A stretch of DNA of 64,000 nt from positions 124,001 through 188,000 of the forward strand of contig NZ_JAFIDN010000003.1 in assembly GCF_017921895.1 (NCBI RefSeq). The letters are read 5' to 3'. The stretch is from Natronogracilivirga saccharolytica (GTDB lineage: Bacteria; Bacteroidota; Rhodothermia; Balneolales; Natronogracilivirgulaceae). Under the pieces are notes generated by a model. That model had not been told where the DNA came from and ran no database searches. It saw only the letters and a program-made list of their open reading frames with translations. Shown here piece by piece: positions 18,015 through 28,180 of this stretch. Positions within the stretch are counted from its first letter, which is position 1, and each line of letters opens with the position of its first letter. Both the position numbers and the translations under genes were made by a program.

Positions 18015-18758
18015 ATGGCAAAAATGAATCCGGAAAAGAGCAATAAAGATGCGGGTGTGATCATTCCCTCGGCCGGTACCGGAGTCCGGATGGGCGGCGG
18101 CACGCCCAAGCAGTTTCTGGAGATTAACGGAATGCCGCTGCTGGCACATACCATCCGCCGTATTCTGAAAATCAGCTGTCTCCGGAAAGTGGTCATCCCG
18201 TCGTCGCCCGATCTTTCCGAAAGAACCCGGGACATTGCGCACGAAGGCCTTGAAAGCAGTGGTCTGTCCGGTTCGGTTGACATCGCGGTTGTGGCGGGCG
18301 GAGACGAGAGGATGGATTCGGTGCGGAACGGTCTGCATGCGCTGAAGGATGACGATATCACCATGATTCTGGTTCACGATGCCGTAAGACCCTGTTTTCC
18401 GCTGGATGCTGTGGAGCAGGCTATTGACGAAGCGCGTACATCGGGAGCGGCCATCATAGCCGTGCCGGCGCGCGACACGGTGAAGATGGTGGACGGGAAT
18501 AATGTTATTACGTCAACACCTGACCGTGAGCGCGTTTGGCTGGCTCAAACGCCGCAGGTATTTCGCAAAGAGTTGTTTGTCCGCGCCTACGACAAACTGG
18601 GCGACAAGGCGTACCTGGCCACGGATGATGCTTCTGTGGTGGAGCAGGCCGGATACCCGGTCCGTGTGGTGCACGGAACTCACGATAATATCAAGGTAAC
18701 CTACCGGCCCGACCTGCAGTTTGCCGGGATCTGGCTGAAAGCGAACGGGGAGGCATGA
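18015..18758 (+). CDS. ispD: 2-C-methyl-D-erythritol 4-phosphate cytidylyltransferase
   Basis: Third step of the MEP isoprenoid pathway: MEP plus CTP gives CDP-ME. It has 247 residues. The nucleotide-binding loop reads [38 protein letters not shown] holds the HDAxRP motif, and [19 protein letters not shown] and [19 protein letters not shown] follow. It overlaps or abuts ispF (ATGA), the common ispDF pairing, and supplies isoprenoid precursors that could feed carotenoid synthesis by the crtI gene at 33995. Confidence 0.97.
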   Translation: MAKMNPEKSNKDAGVIIPSAGTGVRMGGGTPKQFLEINGMPLLAHTIRRILKISCLRKVVIPSSPDLSERTRDIAHEGLESSGLSGSVDIAVVAGGDERMDSVRNGLHALKDDDITMILVHDAVRPCFPLDAVEQAIDEARTSGAAIIAVPARDTVKMVDGNNVITSTPDRERVWLAQTPQVFRKELFVRAYDKLGDKAYLATDDASVVEQAGYPVRVVHGTHDNIKVTYRPDLQFAGIWLKANGEA

Positions 18759-18784
18759 TGCCGAAAAACAATGAGGGCCCTGCA

Positions 18785-19273
18785 ATGGTAAAGATCGGAT
18801 ACGGCTATGATATCCACCGGCTCAAAACGGAGCGCAGGCTGGTGCTGGGGGGCGTTGACATTCCCTTCGAAAAAGGCCTTGACGGGCATTCGGATGCCGA
18901 TGTGCTTCTGCATGCGATAACAGACGCTATTCTCGGTGCGCTTGCGCTTGGTGATATCGGCAGCCATTTTCCCGATACGGATCCGGCCTTCAGGGATGCC
19001 GACAGCCGGGTGCTGCTGCGCGAAGTTATGGACACTATCCGTGAGAAGGGGTACGCCGTAGGCAACGTCGATGCGACGGTGGTTGCCGAGTATCCGAAGC
19101 TGCTGCCCTATACGGATCGCATGCGGCACAATATTGCCGAAGATCTTCAAGTTACAAAAGAGCAGGTATCGGTCAAGGCTACGACATCCGAGAAAATGGG
19201 GATGTTAGGCCGCGGTGAGGGTATCAGTGCGGCGGCGGTCTGCCTGCTTGTACCGGCAGGAAAAAGGGTTTAA
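18785..19273 (+). CDS. ispF: 2-C-methyl-D-erythritol 2,4-cyclodiphosphate synthase
   Basis: Fifth step of the MEP pathway, a trimeric zinc enzyme. [12 protein letters not shown] holds the metal-binding Asp and His, [17 protein letters not shown] the next His, and [17 protein letters not shown] and [17 protein letters not shown] are the remaining signatures. ATG 18785 gives 162 residues, matching the family, with GAGGG eight bases upstream. An in-frame ATG at 18755, coupled to the ispD stop, would add ten non-conserved residues and cannot be excluded. Confidence 0.96.
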   Translation: MVKIGYGYDIHRLKTERRLVLGGVDIPFEKGLDGHSDADVLLHAITDAILGALALGDIGSHFPDTDPAFRDADSRVLLREVMDTIREKGYAVGNVDATVVAEYPKLLPYTDRMRHNIAEDLQVTKEQVSVKATTSEKMGMLGRGEGISAAAVCLLVPAGKRV

Positions 19274-19292
19274 AATATTTTTGTTTGTTTTG

Positions 19293-19319
19293 TTGACATG
19301 ATATGCAATTGTTTATAAT
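19293..19319 (+). promoter_or_regulatory. Putative promoter of the tRNA-tuf operon
   Basis: TTGACA at 19293-19298 and TATAAT at 19314-19319 lie 15 bases apart, about 115 bases upstream of the first tRNA. The elements are perfect sigma-70 consensus hexamers, but the spacing is short; TTGTTG at 19290 with 18 bases is an alternative -35. It lies in AT-rich DNA between ispF and the tRNA cluster. Confidence 0.5.
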
Positions 19320-19435
19320 TTAGAGGTCTTTCGATATGTGCGGACAATCGAGCAGTATTTCGAATTTAAAACGATTTTTATTTTTCGCCCGGGCCGGAAG
19401 ATTGCGGTTCGGGTCATTTTTTGTTCTCATTTATT

Positions 19436-19508
19436 GCCAGTGTAGCTCAGTTGGTAGAGCAACGGTTTTGTAAACCGTCGGTCATCGGTTCGAATCCGGT
19501 CACTGGCT
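19436..19508 (+). tRNA. tRNA-Thr (anticodon TGT)
   Basis: 73 bases. Acceptor GCCAGTG/CACTGGC, anticodon stem ACGGT/ACCGT with loop TTTGTAA (anticodon TGT), T arm with GGTTCGAATCC. First of four clustered tRNAs before tuf; CCA is not encoded. Confidence 0.95.
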
Positions 19509-19540
19509 CACTTGTTCTTTCTATTCCTGATGAATATCCC

Positions 19541-19623
19541 GGGGAGGTACCGAAGCGGTCAAACGGGGCAGACTGTAAATCTGTTGGCTTATGCCTTCAC
19601 AGGTTCGAATCCTGTCCTCCCCA
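19541..19623 (+). tRNA. tRNA-Tyr (anticodon GTA)
   Basis: 83 bases, class II. Acceptor GGGGAGG/CCTCCCC, anticodon loop CTGTAAA (anticodon GTA), long variable arm, and T arm ending CAGGTTCGAATCCTG. Second tRNA of the cluster. Confidence 0.95.
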
Positions 19624-19631
19624 CAACCCTT

Positions 19632-19707
<76 letters not shown>

Positions 19708-19714
19708 TCTGTAA

Positions 19715-19786
<72 letters not shown>

Positions 19787-19872
19787 CGGATTTGTTTCAG
19801 CAGCATGGATTACCAGGCACAAGCAGCTTAATTAACTAATTTCGTAACCATTTTACTAAAAGATCAGCAATC

Positions 19873-21060
19873 ATGGCAAAAGAAACATTTCAACGGACCA
19901 AGCCGCACGTAAACGTAGGAACGATCGGACACGTGGATCACGGCAAGACGACCCTGACCGCAGCGATCACCAAGACCATGGCCAAGCGCTACGGCGGAGT
20001 GGCCAAGGATTTTGCTGACATTGACAATGCCCCCGAGGAGCGCGAGCGCGGTATTACCATTGCCACGGCACACGTGGAGTACGAGACCGAGAGTCGTCAC
20101 TATGCCCACGTAGACTGCCCCGGTCACGCCGACTATGTCAAGAACATGGTTACCGGAGCGGCCCAGATGGACGGGGCGATTCTGGTGGTAGCGGCCACCG
20201 ACGGACCGATGCCGCAGACGCGTGAGCACATTCTTCTGGCGCGTCAGGTAGGCGTACCGGAGCTGGTGGTATTCATGAACAAGGTTGACCTTGTTGATGA
20301 CGAGGAGCTTCTGGAGCTTGTGGAGCTGGAGGTTCGCGAATTGCTGAGCAAGTATGAATTTGACGGCGACGATGCCGCTGTAGTGAAGGGATCGGCCCTG
20401 AACGCCCTGAACGGCGAGGAGAAGGCCGAAGACCAGATCATTGAGCTGATGGCGGCCGTGGATGAGAAGATACCTACGCCGGAGCGGGATGTGGACAAGC
20501 CGTTTTTGATGCCGGTTGAGGACGTATTCACCATTACCGGGCGTGGCACGGTAGCTACGGGCCGGATCGAGCGTGGCGTGGTCAAGCTCAACCAGGATGT
20601 TGACATTGTGGGTATCCGCGAGGAGAAGATGAAGTCGGTAATCACGGGTATCGAGATGTTCCGCCGGATGCTTGACGAAGGCCAGGCCGGAGACAATGCC
20701 GGATTGCTGCTCCGCGGCATAGGCAAAGACGACCTGGAGCGCGGGATGGTTATCTGTGCGCCGAACTCGATCACCCCTCACAAGAAGTTTTCCTGCGAGG
20801 TGTATGTACTGAGCAAGGATGAGGGCGGGCGTCACACGCCGTTTTTCAAGGGCTATCGCCCGCAGTTCTATTTCCGTACGACCGATGTGACGGGCGTATG
20901 TGAGCTTCCCGAAGGCGTGGAGATGGTCATGCCGGGCGACAATGTTGCCATGGAAGTCAACCTGATACAGCCGGTAGCCATGGAAGAAGGACTTCGTTTT
21001 GCCATCCGTGAAGGTGGCCGAACCGTAGGTGCCGGCGTAGTAAGTAAAATTCTGGACTAA
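19873..21060 (+). CDS. tuf: Translation elongation factor Tu
   Basis: GTPase that delivers aminoacyl-tRNA to the ribosome. It has 395 residues. The G1 motif is [10 protein letters not shown], switch I has [17 protein letters not shown]3 is [13 protein letters not shown]4 is NKVD and G5 is GSALNAL. Domain 2 and 3 signatures ([27 protein letters not shown]) are intact. It lies directly after four tRNA genes and before tRNA-Trp and secE. This matches the tufB locus of E. coli, so co-transcription with the tRNAs is likely. Confidence 0.98.
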   Translation: MAKETFQRTKPHVNVGTIGHVDHGKTTLTAAITKTMAKRYGGVAKDFADIDNAPEERERGITIATAHVEYETESRHYAHVDCPGHADYVKNMVTGAAQMDGAILVVAATDGPMPQTREHILLARQVGVPELVVFMNKVDLVDDEELLELVELEVRELLSKYEFDGDDAAVVKGSALNALNGEEKAEDQIIELMAAVDEKIPTPERDVDKPFLMPVEDVFTITGRGTVATGRIERGVVKLNQDVDIVGIREEKMKSVITGIEMFRRMLDEGQAGDNAGLLLRGIGKDDLERGMVICAPNSITPHKKFSCEVYVLSKDEGGRHTPFFKGYRPQFYFRTTDVTGVCELPEGVEMVMPGDNVAMEVNLIQPVAMEEGLRFAIREGGRTVGAGVVSKILD

Positions 21061-21097
21061 CGTCCGGGAGCCACGTACAGGCCTTAATGAGATATGT

Positions 21098-21170
21098 ACG
21101 GGTGTAGCTCAATTGGCAGAGCAACGGTCTCCAAAACCGTAGGTTGGGGGTTCGAGTCCCTCCACCCGTG
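21098..21170 (+). tRNA. tRNA-Trp (anticodon CCA)
   Basis: 73 bases between tuf and secE. Acceptor ACGGGTG/CACCCGT, anticodon stem ACGGT/ACCGT with loop CTCCAAA (anticodon CCA), and T arm GGGGTTCGAGTCCC. The rpmG gene often found here is absent. Confidence 0.95.
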
Positions 21171-21196
21171 CTGTTCCGAAAGGCACATATAGCTTT

Positions 21197-21379
21197 ATGA
21201 ACAAGATTACAGAATATTTTCAAAGTGTAAAAAAGGAGATGGGAAAAGTCTCCTGGCCGACACAACAAGAACTCATCGACAGTACCGTAATTGTGGTCGT
21301 CTTCTCCATAATAGTATCGCTATTTATTTTTGGAGTTGACCGCGTTTACAGCACTGTGCTGGAACTGATCTTTGGTTAA
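21197..21379 (+). CDS. secE: Preprotein translocase subunit SecE
   Basis: Single-span essential subunit of the SecYEG channel. It has 60 residues, the short form of many bacteria. The amphipathic segment YFQSVKKEMGKVSWPTQQEL carries the conserved KVxWPT motif, followed by one membrane span (TVIVVVFSIIVSLFIFGV). It lies directly before nusG, as usual; the nusG start follows its stop by one base. Confidence 0.96.
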   Translation: MNKITEYFQSVKKEMGKVSWPTQQELIDSTVIVVVFSIIVSLFIFGVDRVYSTVLELIFG

Positions 21380-21380
21380 C

Positions 21381-21941
21381 ATGGAAAATCAGCAACGGAA
21401 CTGGTATGTCGTGCGCTGTTTCTCAGGCCATGAAAAAAAAGTAAAAGAGTACCTTCAGCGGGAAATTGAACTTCAGGGTTTTGAGGACAAGATTACACAG
21501 ATCCTGATTCCGAGCGAAACGGTTGTCGAAATCCGTTCAGGCAAAAAGCGGACCAGGGAAAAGAACTTCTTCCCCGGGTACATCATCATTGAATCCGTTT
21601 TTGATGATGCGGTCAACAATCTTGTTTCCAATGCGCCTTCGGTTATCGGATTCCTGAAAAATGACAAGGAAAGTCCGCGTCCGACACCGCTGAAAGAAGA
21701 AGAGGTGAACAGAATTCTGGGAAGAACTTCACGGGCCGAAGCTGGTGAAGGCTCCAGTCTCGTCGAAATTCCTTTCAAAAAAGGAGACCTGGTGAAAGTG
21801 ATCGACGGTCCCTTCAAGGATTTTGACGGCACGGTCGAAGAGATTTATCCGGACAAACTGAAGCTGCGTGTCATGGTCAGTATCTTTGGCCGGCGAACGC
21901 CGGTGGAGGTGGATGTCAACCAGGTAGATCCCGATGTTTGA
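21381..21941 (+). CDS. nusG: Transcription termination/antitermination factor NusG
   Basis: Binds RNA polymerase, and couples it to Rho or to the ribosome. It has 186 residues from ATG 21381; an in-frame TTG at 21372 lies within the secE end and is not preferred. The NGN domain opens NWYVVRCFSGHEKKVKEYL and contains NFFPGYIIIESVFDD. The C-terminal KOW domain reads FKKGDLVKVIDGPFKDFDGT, ending in FGRRTPVEVDVNQVDP. Standard secE-nusG-rplK context. Confidence 0.97.
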   Translation: MENQQRNWYVVRCFSGHEKKVKEYLQREIELQGFEDKITQILIPSETVVEIRSGKKRTREKNFFPGYIIIESVFDDAVNNLVSNAPSVIGFLKNDKESPRPTPLKEEEVNRILGRTSRAEAGEGSSLVEIPFKKGDLVKVIDGPFKDFDGTVEEIYPDKLKLRVMVSIFGRRTPVEVDVNQVDPDV

Positions 21942-22014
21942 TTTGCAAATTCGAAATATGATATAGTATCCGGCCGTTCAGAGGCGATGCTATTGAAGAA
22001 CAGAAAAAGAAATT

Positions 22015-22446
22015 ATGGCTAAGAAAGTAAGTAAGGTTATCAAATTGCAGATCATGGGAGGCCAGGCCAACCCGGCTCCTCCCGTCGGACCAGCGCTTGG
22101 TCAGGCCGGTGTGAACATCATGGAGTTCTGCAAGGCATTCAACGCACGCACTCAGGAAAATTCAGGTACGCTGATTCCTGTTGTGATTACGGTCTATCAG
22201 GACAAATCCTTCACATTTGTCACCAAGACACCGCCTGCAGCCATACTGCTGAAACAGGCCGCAAAGCTGAAAGGGGGTTCCGGAGAGCCGAACAAGATCA
22301 AGGTCGGAACCGTAAGCTGGAGCAAGTGCAAGGAGATTGCCGAAATCAAAATGAAAGACCTTAACGCCTTCGATGTAGATCAGGGTGCGGAGATGATTGC
22401 CGGCACCGCCAGAAGCATGGGGCTGAGAGTGGATCGAAAAAAGTAA
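22015..22446 (+). CDS. rplK: 50S ribosomal protein L11
   Basis: GTPase-center protein that binds 23S rRNA. It has 143 residues. [20 protein letters not shown] and [19 protein letters not shown] at the N terminus, [20 protein letters not shown] in the linker and [11 protein letters not shown] at the end are diagnostic. It follows nusG by 73 bases and precedes rplA by 18. Confidence 0.98.
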   Translation: MAKKVSKVIKLQIMGGQANPAPPVGPALGQAGVNIMEFCKAFNARTQENSGTLIPVVITVYQDKSFTFVTKTPPAAILLKQAAKLKGGSGEPNKIKVGTVSWSKCKEIAEIKMKDLNAFDVDQGAEMIAGTARSMGLRVDRKK

Positions 22447-22464
22447 ATACTTCAGGAAAGTAAT

Positions 22465-23160
22465 ATGCCTAAAAGAGGAAAAAAATATATAGAAGCCCGG
22501 AAGCTTATTGAGGCTGACAAGGAGTACGGTCTTAAAGAAGCAACTGAGCTGGCAAAGAAAACTTCCGTTTCGAAGTTTGATGCTTCTATAGATCTGGACA
22601 TCCGTCTGGGTGTGGATCCGCGCCATGCAGATCAGATGGTGCGCGGGACAGTATCGCTTCCGCATGGAACCGGGAAAACCATCCGGGTTCTGGCACTGGT
22701 CAACCCTGCCAAGCAGGAAGAAGCCAAAGAAGCGGGCGCCGATCATGTCGGACTGGATGATTATATCGAAAAAATTCAGGAAGGCTGGACCGATATCGAC
22801 GTGATTGTTGCCACACCGGATGTGATGGGAAAAATTGGTCGTCTTGGAAAAGTTCTCGGACCCCGCGGACTGATGCCGAACCCCAAAAGCGGAACAGTTA
22901 CCATGGATGTGGCTGATGCGGTCAAAGATGTTAAAGCCGGGAAAATTGATTTTCGGGTTGACAAATACGGTATACTCCATTCAACCATCGGCAAAAGCAG
23001 TTTTGAACCCGACCAGCTGAGAGAAAATGCCGAGGCATTTCTGAAAACCGTGATGAAGCTTCGTCCGGCATCGGCAAAGGGTACCTATATCCGAAGTGTA
23101 TTTATCAGTTCAACGATGGGCCCGAGCATACCCATAGCCCGTTCAGCTGTACAATCTTAA
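22465..23160 (+). CDS. rplA: 50S ribosomal protein L1
   Basis: L1-stalk protein and, in other bacteria, a translational repressor of its own operon. It has 231 residues. [50 protein letters not shown] and [20 protein letters not shown] are all present. AGGAAAG precedes the start. Part of the rplKA-rplJL run. Confidence 0.98.
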   Translation: MPKRGKKYIEARKLIEADKEYGLKEATELAKKTSVSKFDASIDLDIRLGVDPRHADQMVRGTVSLPHGTGKTIRVLALVNPAKQEEAKEAGADHVGLDDYIEKIQEGWTDIDVIVATPDVMGKIGRLGKVLGPRGLMPNPKSGTVTMDVADAVKDVKAGKIDFRVDKYGILHSTIGKSSFEPDQLRENAEAFLKTVMKLRPASAKGTYIRSVFISSTMGPSIPIARSAVQS

Positions 23161-23177
23161 AAAGACAAAAACGTTCC

Positions 23178-23699
23178 ATGGCTACTTTAGCGGAAAAAAA
23201 GGAAATCGTAAAGAACCTCGTTGAGGAACTCAAGGACGCGGATGCCCTGTATCTGACCAATTTCAAGGGCATGTCCGTAGCTGAGTTAAACGAGTTGAGA
23301 GGAGAGTTCCGGCAAAAGGGAATAGCATACAAAGTGTATAACAACACCCTGTTTCGCAGAGCTCTTGAAGAAACCGGAAAGTTCGAAGGTATCTCTGAAC
23401 ACACCGTAAATGAAACAGCCTATACCATTGTAAAAGGTGATGCGGCAGAACCTGCGAAGCTTCTCAAAAAGTTTTTGAAGGAAAGAAAAAAACCGGAGTT
23501 CAAGGCGGCCGTAATCGAGGATACCGTTTACACTTCAGACCAGCTGGATACCCTTGCGGCCATGAAGTCCAAAGAAGAGGTTATCGGAGATATCATCGGC
23601 CTGCTTATGAGCCCGATCAGCAATGTTGTCGGCGGTCTCCAGTCGCAGGGCTCCAATATCGCCGGTGCGGTAAAAACCATCGCCGAAAAAGAAGAATAA
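23178..23699 (+). CDS. rplJ: 50S ribosomal protein L10
   Basis: Anchors L7/L12 dimers to the ribosome. It has 173 residues. The N-terminal domain reads KKEIVKNLVEELKDADALYL and LRGEFRQKGIAYKVYNNTLF. The C-terminal helix (GDIIGLLMSPISNVVGGLQS) binds L7/L12. It lies 17 bases after rplA, so a long autoregulatory L10 leader as in E. coli is not present at this junction. Confidence 0.96.
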   Translation: MATLAEKKEIVKNLVEELKDADALYLTNFKGMSVAELNELRGEFRQKGIAYKVYNNTLFRRALEETGKFEGISEHTVNETAYTIVKGDAAEPAKLLKKFLKERKKPEFKAAVIEDTVYTSDQLDTLAAMKSKEEVIGDIIGLLMSPISNVVGGLQSQGSNIAGAVKTIAEKEE

Positions 23700-23741
23700 T
23701 CGATTTTAAACTGACAAAACAACCAACGGGAGTACATAGTA

Positions 23742-24116
23742 ATGGCAGACGTCAAAGAAATAGCAGAACAACTTGTAAACCTGACCGTAAAAGAAGCAAA
23801 TGAACTGGCTCAGGTACTCGAAGATGAATACGGTATCAAACCGGCAGCAACAGCAGTAGCCGCAGCTCCGGCTGCTGAAGGTGAAGCAGAAGCAGCTGAA
23901 GAGCAGACTGAGTTCACAGTTGTGCTCAAATCACCCGGCGGCAACAAGATTGCTGTTATCAAAGAAGTTCGCGGACTTACCGGACTCGGACTCAAAGAGG
24001 CGAAAGAGCTTGTTGACGGAGCGCCCAGCAACATCAAAGAGGATGTTGACAAGGCAGAAGCAGAGTCCATCAAGGAAAAGCTTACCGAAGCCGGAGCTGA
24101 AATAGAGCTTAAATAA
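23742..24116 (+). CDS. rplL: 50S ribosomal protein L7/L12
   Basis: Stalk protein that recruits translational GTPases. It has 124 residues. The N-terminal dimerization helix ([20 protein letters not shown]) is followed by an Ala/Glu hinge (about 36-54). The C-terminal domain reads [20 protein letters not shown], then [20 protein letters not shown], ending [12 protein letters not shown]. It precedes a 172-base spacer with two perfect hairpins before rpoB. Confidence 0.98.
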   Translation: MADVKEIAEQLVNLTVKEANELAQVLEDEYGIKPAATAVAAAPAAEGEAEAAEEQTEFTVVLKSPGGNKIAVIKEVRGLTGLGLKEAKELVDGAPSNIKEDVDKAEAESIKEKLTEAGAEIELK

Positions 24117-24143
24117 GTCTCCGTTTTGTTTTATGACAACCAG

Positions 24144-24209
24144 GCCAATATCGGATTTCCGGTATTGGCTATTGGTGTCTGTAGGTTTTGTATTCATAAA
24201 TACAAAACC
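24144..24209 (+). promoter_or_regulatory. Two perfect hairpins in the rplL-rpoB spacer
   Basis: Hairpin 1 has an 11-bp stem at 24144-24154/24159-24169 (GCCAATATCGG / CCGGTATTGGC, one G-T pair) and a four-base loop. Hairpin 2 has an 11-bp perfect stem at 24184-24194/24199-24209 (GGTTTTGTATT / AATACAAAACC) with loop CATA. Neither is followed by a T run. In E. coli this spacer holds an attenuator and an RNase III site, so a similar role is plausible but inferred. Confidence 0.6.
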
Positions 24210-24288
24210 CGTTTTCAATTGAATACCCAAATCACGGTTATTCACATCAATCGTGTGTGCACATCCACAACCTAAGGACGAGGTAGCC

Positions 24289-27200
24289 TTGAGTAAAAGC
24301 AACGCCATCCAATCTCATACAGGACGCATATCCTTCGCTCGCACCCAGAACGTATTAGACTACCCCGATTTTCTTGATGTTCAGCTCGAGTCCTTCCGGC
24401 GTTTTACGCAATGGGACGTAGATCCGGAAGATCGTGAAGAAATTGGACTTCAGAAAATTTTTTTAGAGCACTTTCCGATTCAGGATACCAGGGAACAGAG
24501 CATTCTGGAATTTATTTACTATGCTGTTGACACCCCCAAGTACTCTGTTACCGAGTGCCAGGACCGGGGCCTGACATATGCTCTTCCGCTGAAAGCAAAA
24601 CTGCGGCTTTCCGCTTCCGATCCGGGCGACGACGCCAGTGAAACCATCGAACAGGAAGTATTCCTCGGAGACCTGCCGTGGATGACCGAACGCGGAACGT
24701 TCATCATCAACGGATCCGAGCGGGTTATTGTCAGCCAGCTTCACCGCTCACCGGGAGTCTTTTTCGGACAGTCACTGCATCCCAACGGAAGTCAGCTCTA
24801 TTCTGCCAGGGTCATTCCATTCAAAGGCTCCTGGATTGAACTGACTACAGACATCCGGGACGTTCTGTGGGCTTATATTGACCGGAAAAAGAAGCTCCCG
24901 GCAACGACACTGCTCCGCGCTCTCGGTTTCTCCTCCGACTATGACATTCTCAGTATTTTTGATCTTTCCGATGAAATCAATGTCAAAACCGCGAAAGCAT
25001 TCAAAAATGCTGTCGGACGCAAACTGGCCACCGACCTGACCGAAGAGGTGGTTGAGGAAGTCGTTGACGATGAAACCGGTGAAGTGACCGAGGCAAAACG
25101 CAGAAATGTCATTTTCCCGAGGGACCACGAACTCACGGACGATGATTTCAGTGCGCTGAAAGCAGCCGGTATCACTTCCATCCATGTGCTCAAGAGCGGA
25201 GACGAAGAAGTTGAAGAATCCGTGATTCTGAACACGCTCCGCAAGGACACCAGCACGGATGAAGAGTCTGCACTTTCAGAGGTGTACAAGCAGATCCGTT
25301 CCGGGGAAATGCCGGATATGGAAACGGCGCGTACCGTTCTCGAACGTCTGTTTTTCAGTGACAAACGCTATGACCTGGGCGAAGTGGGACGATACCGCCT
25401 GAACAAGAGACTCCATCTTGATGAATCCCTGGATCTGCAGGTGCTGACAAGAAATGATATCGTTGCCATTATCAAGGAGCTCATCCGACTGAAAGACCTG
25501 AAATCCCAGGTTGATGACATTGATCACCTGAGCAACAGGCGTGTCAGGACAGTCGGAGAACAACTCGGACAGCAGTTCGGGCTCGGTCTTGCCCGGATGA
25601 CCCGGACCATCCGCGAGAGGATGAATTCCAGGGATGCCGAGCAGTTCACCCCGCAGGATCTTGTGAATGCGCGGACCATATCCAGTGTGATAAACACCTT
25701 TTTCGGTACCAACCAGCTGTCGCAGTTCATGGACCAGACCAATCCGCTGGCCGAACTTACGCACAAAAGGCGTATGTCGGCTCTGGGTCCCGGCGGTTTG
25801 ACACGTGAACGTGCCGGATTTGAGGTGCGTGATGTTCACTACACGCATTACGGACGTCTGTGTCCGATCGAGACACCGGAAGGTCCCAACATCGGACTGA
25901 TTTCTTCGCTTTGTGTCCATGCCAAGGTGAACGACTTCGGATTTATTGAAACACCTTACCGTCATGTTGACAGCGGCAAAGTCAGCAAACGCGTCGAATA
26001 CCTTGCTGCCGAACAGGAGGATGAAACGGTAATCGCGCAGGCCAACGCTCCGCTGACCGATGAGAGCAAATTCCAGAATGACCTGATCTTTTCCCGTTTC
26101 CGTGACAGCAACGTGGGACTGGCATCGCCCGATCAGGTCCGGTACATGGACATTGCTCCCAACCAGATCGTTTCCGTTGCAGCGGGGATGGTTCCGTTTA
26201 TTGAGCACGATGATGCCAACAGGGCGCTGATGGGATCAAACATGCAGCGTCAGGCTGTACCGTTGTTGCGTCCGGAACCACCATTTGTGGGAACCGGAAT
26301 TGAGTACCGCGCGGCCCGCGACTCACGGGCACTTATTGTAGCCGAAGGAAACGGCGAAGTTGTCTATGTCAGTGCCACCGAGATTCACATCCGCTATGAC
26401 CGTGATGAACTTGAATCCCTCGCACACTTTGATGACGGGGTGATCAAGTACACACTCAGAAAATTTGAGCGAACCAACCAGGATACGACATCCAATCAGC
26501 GGCCTCTGGTCAAAGTAGGCGACCGTGTGACCGAAGGTCAGCCTGTTGCTGACGGATGTGCCACCCAGGACGGCGAGCTTGCCCTCGGGCGGAACCTGCT
26601 CGTTGCATTCATGCCCTGGAGAGGATACAATTTCGAGGATGCCATCGTGGTCAGTGAGCGCGTGGTTTCCGAAGACATTTACACATCCATCCATATCCAG
26701 GAGTTTGAGCAGCAGGTCAGGGATACCAAGCGGGGCGAAGAGGAACTGACCCGGGAAATCCCGAATGTAAGTGAAGACGCCACCCGCAATCTCGATGAAA
26801 ACGGCATTGTCCGTGTCGGAGCAAAAATCAGCCCGGGCGATATCATTGTCGGAAAAATTACTCCGAAAGGGGAAACAGATCCGACACCCGAAGAAAAACT
26901 GCTTCGCGCCATTTTCGGTGACAAGGCCGGTGATGTGAAAGACGCCTCGCTGAAAACACCTCCGGGTGTGTCAGGGGTGGTTATCGACACCAAGCTCTTC
27001 AGCCGGAAAAAAGATGAGCAGCTCTCAAGAAAAGAAGAAAAAGAGCTTGTTGAGCGAGAAAATGAAAGATATCGCGAAGATCTGGCCAGGCTCAATACGC
27101 AATGGTCGGAGCGGATGTACAAGCTGCTGAAGGACAAGACATCCCCCGGCGTGGTTGACCATATGGGCAACGAGATCATCCCGAAAGGCGAAAAATATCG

Positions 27201-28113
27201 CAAACAAATATTCGAAGGACTGGATCCGTTGTACCTGAAAATGCGCCAGAACTGGTGCCAGGACGATACCGTCAACCAGCACATTTTCACGTTGTTCCAA
27301 AACTACCGTGACTTGCGAAGGCAGTATGAAACCGATCTGAAGAGAAGAAAGTACTCCATCCAGGTAGGTGACGAACTTCCTCCCGGCATCGTGCAGAAAG
27401 CCAAAGTCTACGTCGCCAAAAAACGCAAGCTTGGCGTGGGAGACAAGATGGCCGGCCGGCACGGAAACAAAGGTGTTGTTGCCAAGGTAGTTCCTGCCGA
27501 GGACATGCCGTTTCTCGAAGACGGCACCCCGGTTGATGTGGTGCTGAACCCGCTGGGTGTACCTTCAAGAATGAACCTGGGACAGATTTACGAAACCATC
27601 CTGGGCTGGGCCGGATCCAAACTTGGCGTCAAATTCGCCACGCCCACCTTTGACGGAGCATCCTATGACGATATCCAGGGCTGGCTTGAAAAAGCCGGTG
27701 TTCCCAAAGACGGGCGGACATACCTCTACGACGGGCAGACCGGTGACCGGTTCCAGCAGATGACGACAGTCGGGTATATCTACATGCTCAAGCTGAATCA
27801 CCTGATTGAAGACAAGCTTCACGCCAGGTCCATCGGACCCTATTCACTGATTACCCAGCAGCCGCTGGGCGGAAAGGCTCAGTTCGGTGGACAGCGTCTC
27901 GGTGAGATGGAGGTCTGGGCACTGTATGCCTATGGCGCCTCCAATGTACTTAAGGAGATGCTGACCGTTAAAAGTGATGATGTCAAGGGTCGCTCGAAAG
28001 TTTACGAGGCCATTGTAAAAGGTGAAAACCTGCCGGAAGGAACGACTCCGGAATCCTTCAATGTGCTTGTCCGTGAGCTTCAGGGACTCGGTCTCGAAGT
28101 CAGCGTCGAATAG
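24289..28113 (+). CDS. rpoB: DNA-directed RNA polymerase subunit beta
   Basis: Catalytic core subunit of RNA polymerase. TTG 24289 is chosen because GAGG lies five bases upstream and the product begins [17 protein letters not shown], giving 1274 residues. An in-frame GTG at 24253 would add 12 unlikely residues. The rifampicin-binding region is intact and looks drug-sensitive: [20 protein letters not shown] with [11 protein letters not shown]. Further landmarks are [56 protein letters not shown] and [20 protein letters not shown]. It is followed by rpoC after 67 bases. Confidence 0.97.
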   Translation: MSKSNAIQSHTGRISFARTQNVLDYPDFLDVQLESFRRFTQWDVDPEDREEIGLQKIFLEHFPIQDTREQSILEFIYYAVDTPKYSVTECQDRGLTYALPLKAKLRLSASDPGDDASETIEQEVFLGDLPWMTERGTFIINGSERVIVSQLHRSPGVFFGQSLHPNGSQLYSARVIPFKGSWIELTTDIRDVLWAYIDRKKKLPATTLLRALGFSSDYDILSIFDLSDEINVKTAKAFKNAVGRKLATDLTEEVVEEVVDDETGEVTEAKRRNVIFPRDHELTDDDFSALKAAGITSIHVLKSGDEEVEESVILNTLRKDTSTDEESALSEVYKQIRSGEMPDMETARTVLERLFFSDKRYDLGEVGRYRLNKRLHLDESLDLQVLTRNDIVAIIKELIRLKDLKSQVDDIDHLSNRRVRTVGEQLGQQFGLGLARMTRTIRERMNSRDAEQFTPQDLVNARTISSVINTFFGTNQLSQFMDQTNPLAELTHKRRMSALGPGGLTRERAGFEVRDVHYTHYGRLCPIETPEGPNIGLISSLCVHAKVNDFGFIETPYRHVDSGKVSKRVEYLAAEQEDETVIAQANAPLTDESKFQNDLIFSRFRDSNVGLASPDQVRYMDIAPNQIVSVAAGMVPFIEHDDANRALMGSNMQRQAVPLLRPEPPFVGTGIEYRAARDSRALIVAEGNGEVVYVSATEIHIRYDRDELESLAHFDDGVIKYTLRKFERTNQDTTSNQRPLVKVGDRVTEGQPVADGCATQDGELALGRNLLVAFMPWRGYNFEDAIVVSERVVSEDIYTSIHIQEFEQQVRDTKRGEEELTREIPNVSEDATRNLDENGIVRVGAKISPGDIIVGKITPKGETDPTPEEKLLRAIFGDKAGDVKDASLKTPPGVSGVVIDTKLFSRKKDEQLSRKEEKELVERENERYREDLARLNTQWSERMYKLLKDKTSPGVVDHMGNEIIPKGEKYRKQIFEGLDPLYLKMRQNWCQDDTVNQHIFTLFQNYRDLRRQYETDLKRRKYSIQVGDELPPGIVQKAKVYVAKKRKLGVGDKMAGRHGNKGVVAKVVPAEDMPFLEDGTPVDVVLNPLGVPSRMNLGQIYETILGWAGSKLGVKFATPTFDGASYDDIQGWLEKAGVPKDGRTYLYDGQTGDRFQQMTTVGYIYMLKLNHLIEDKLHARSIGPYSLITQQPLGGKAQFGGQRLGEMEVWALYAYGASNVLKEMLTVKSDDVKGRSKVYEAIVKGENLPEGTTPESFNVLVRELQGLGLEVSVE

Positions 28114-28180
28114 GCAATCCGGACTGTGTTCACCGTCCGAGAACTGTATAACATATTTCAAAAATTAACGGAGGACATCC

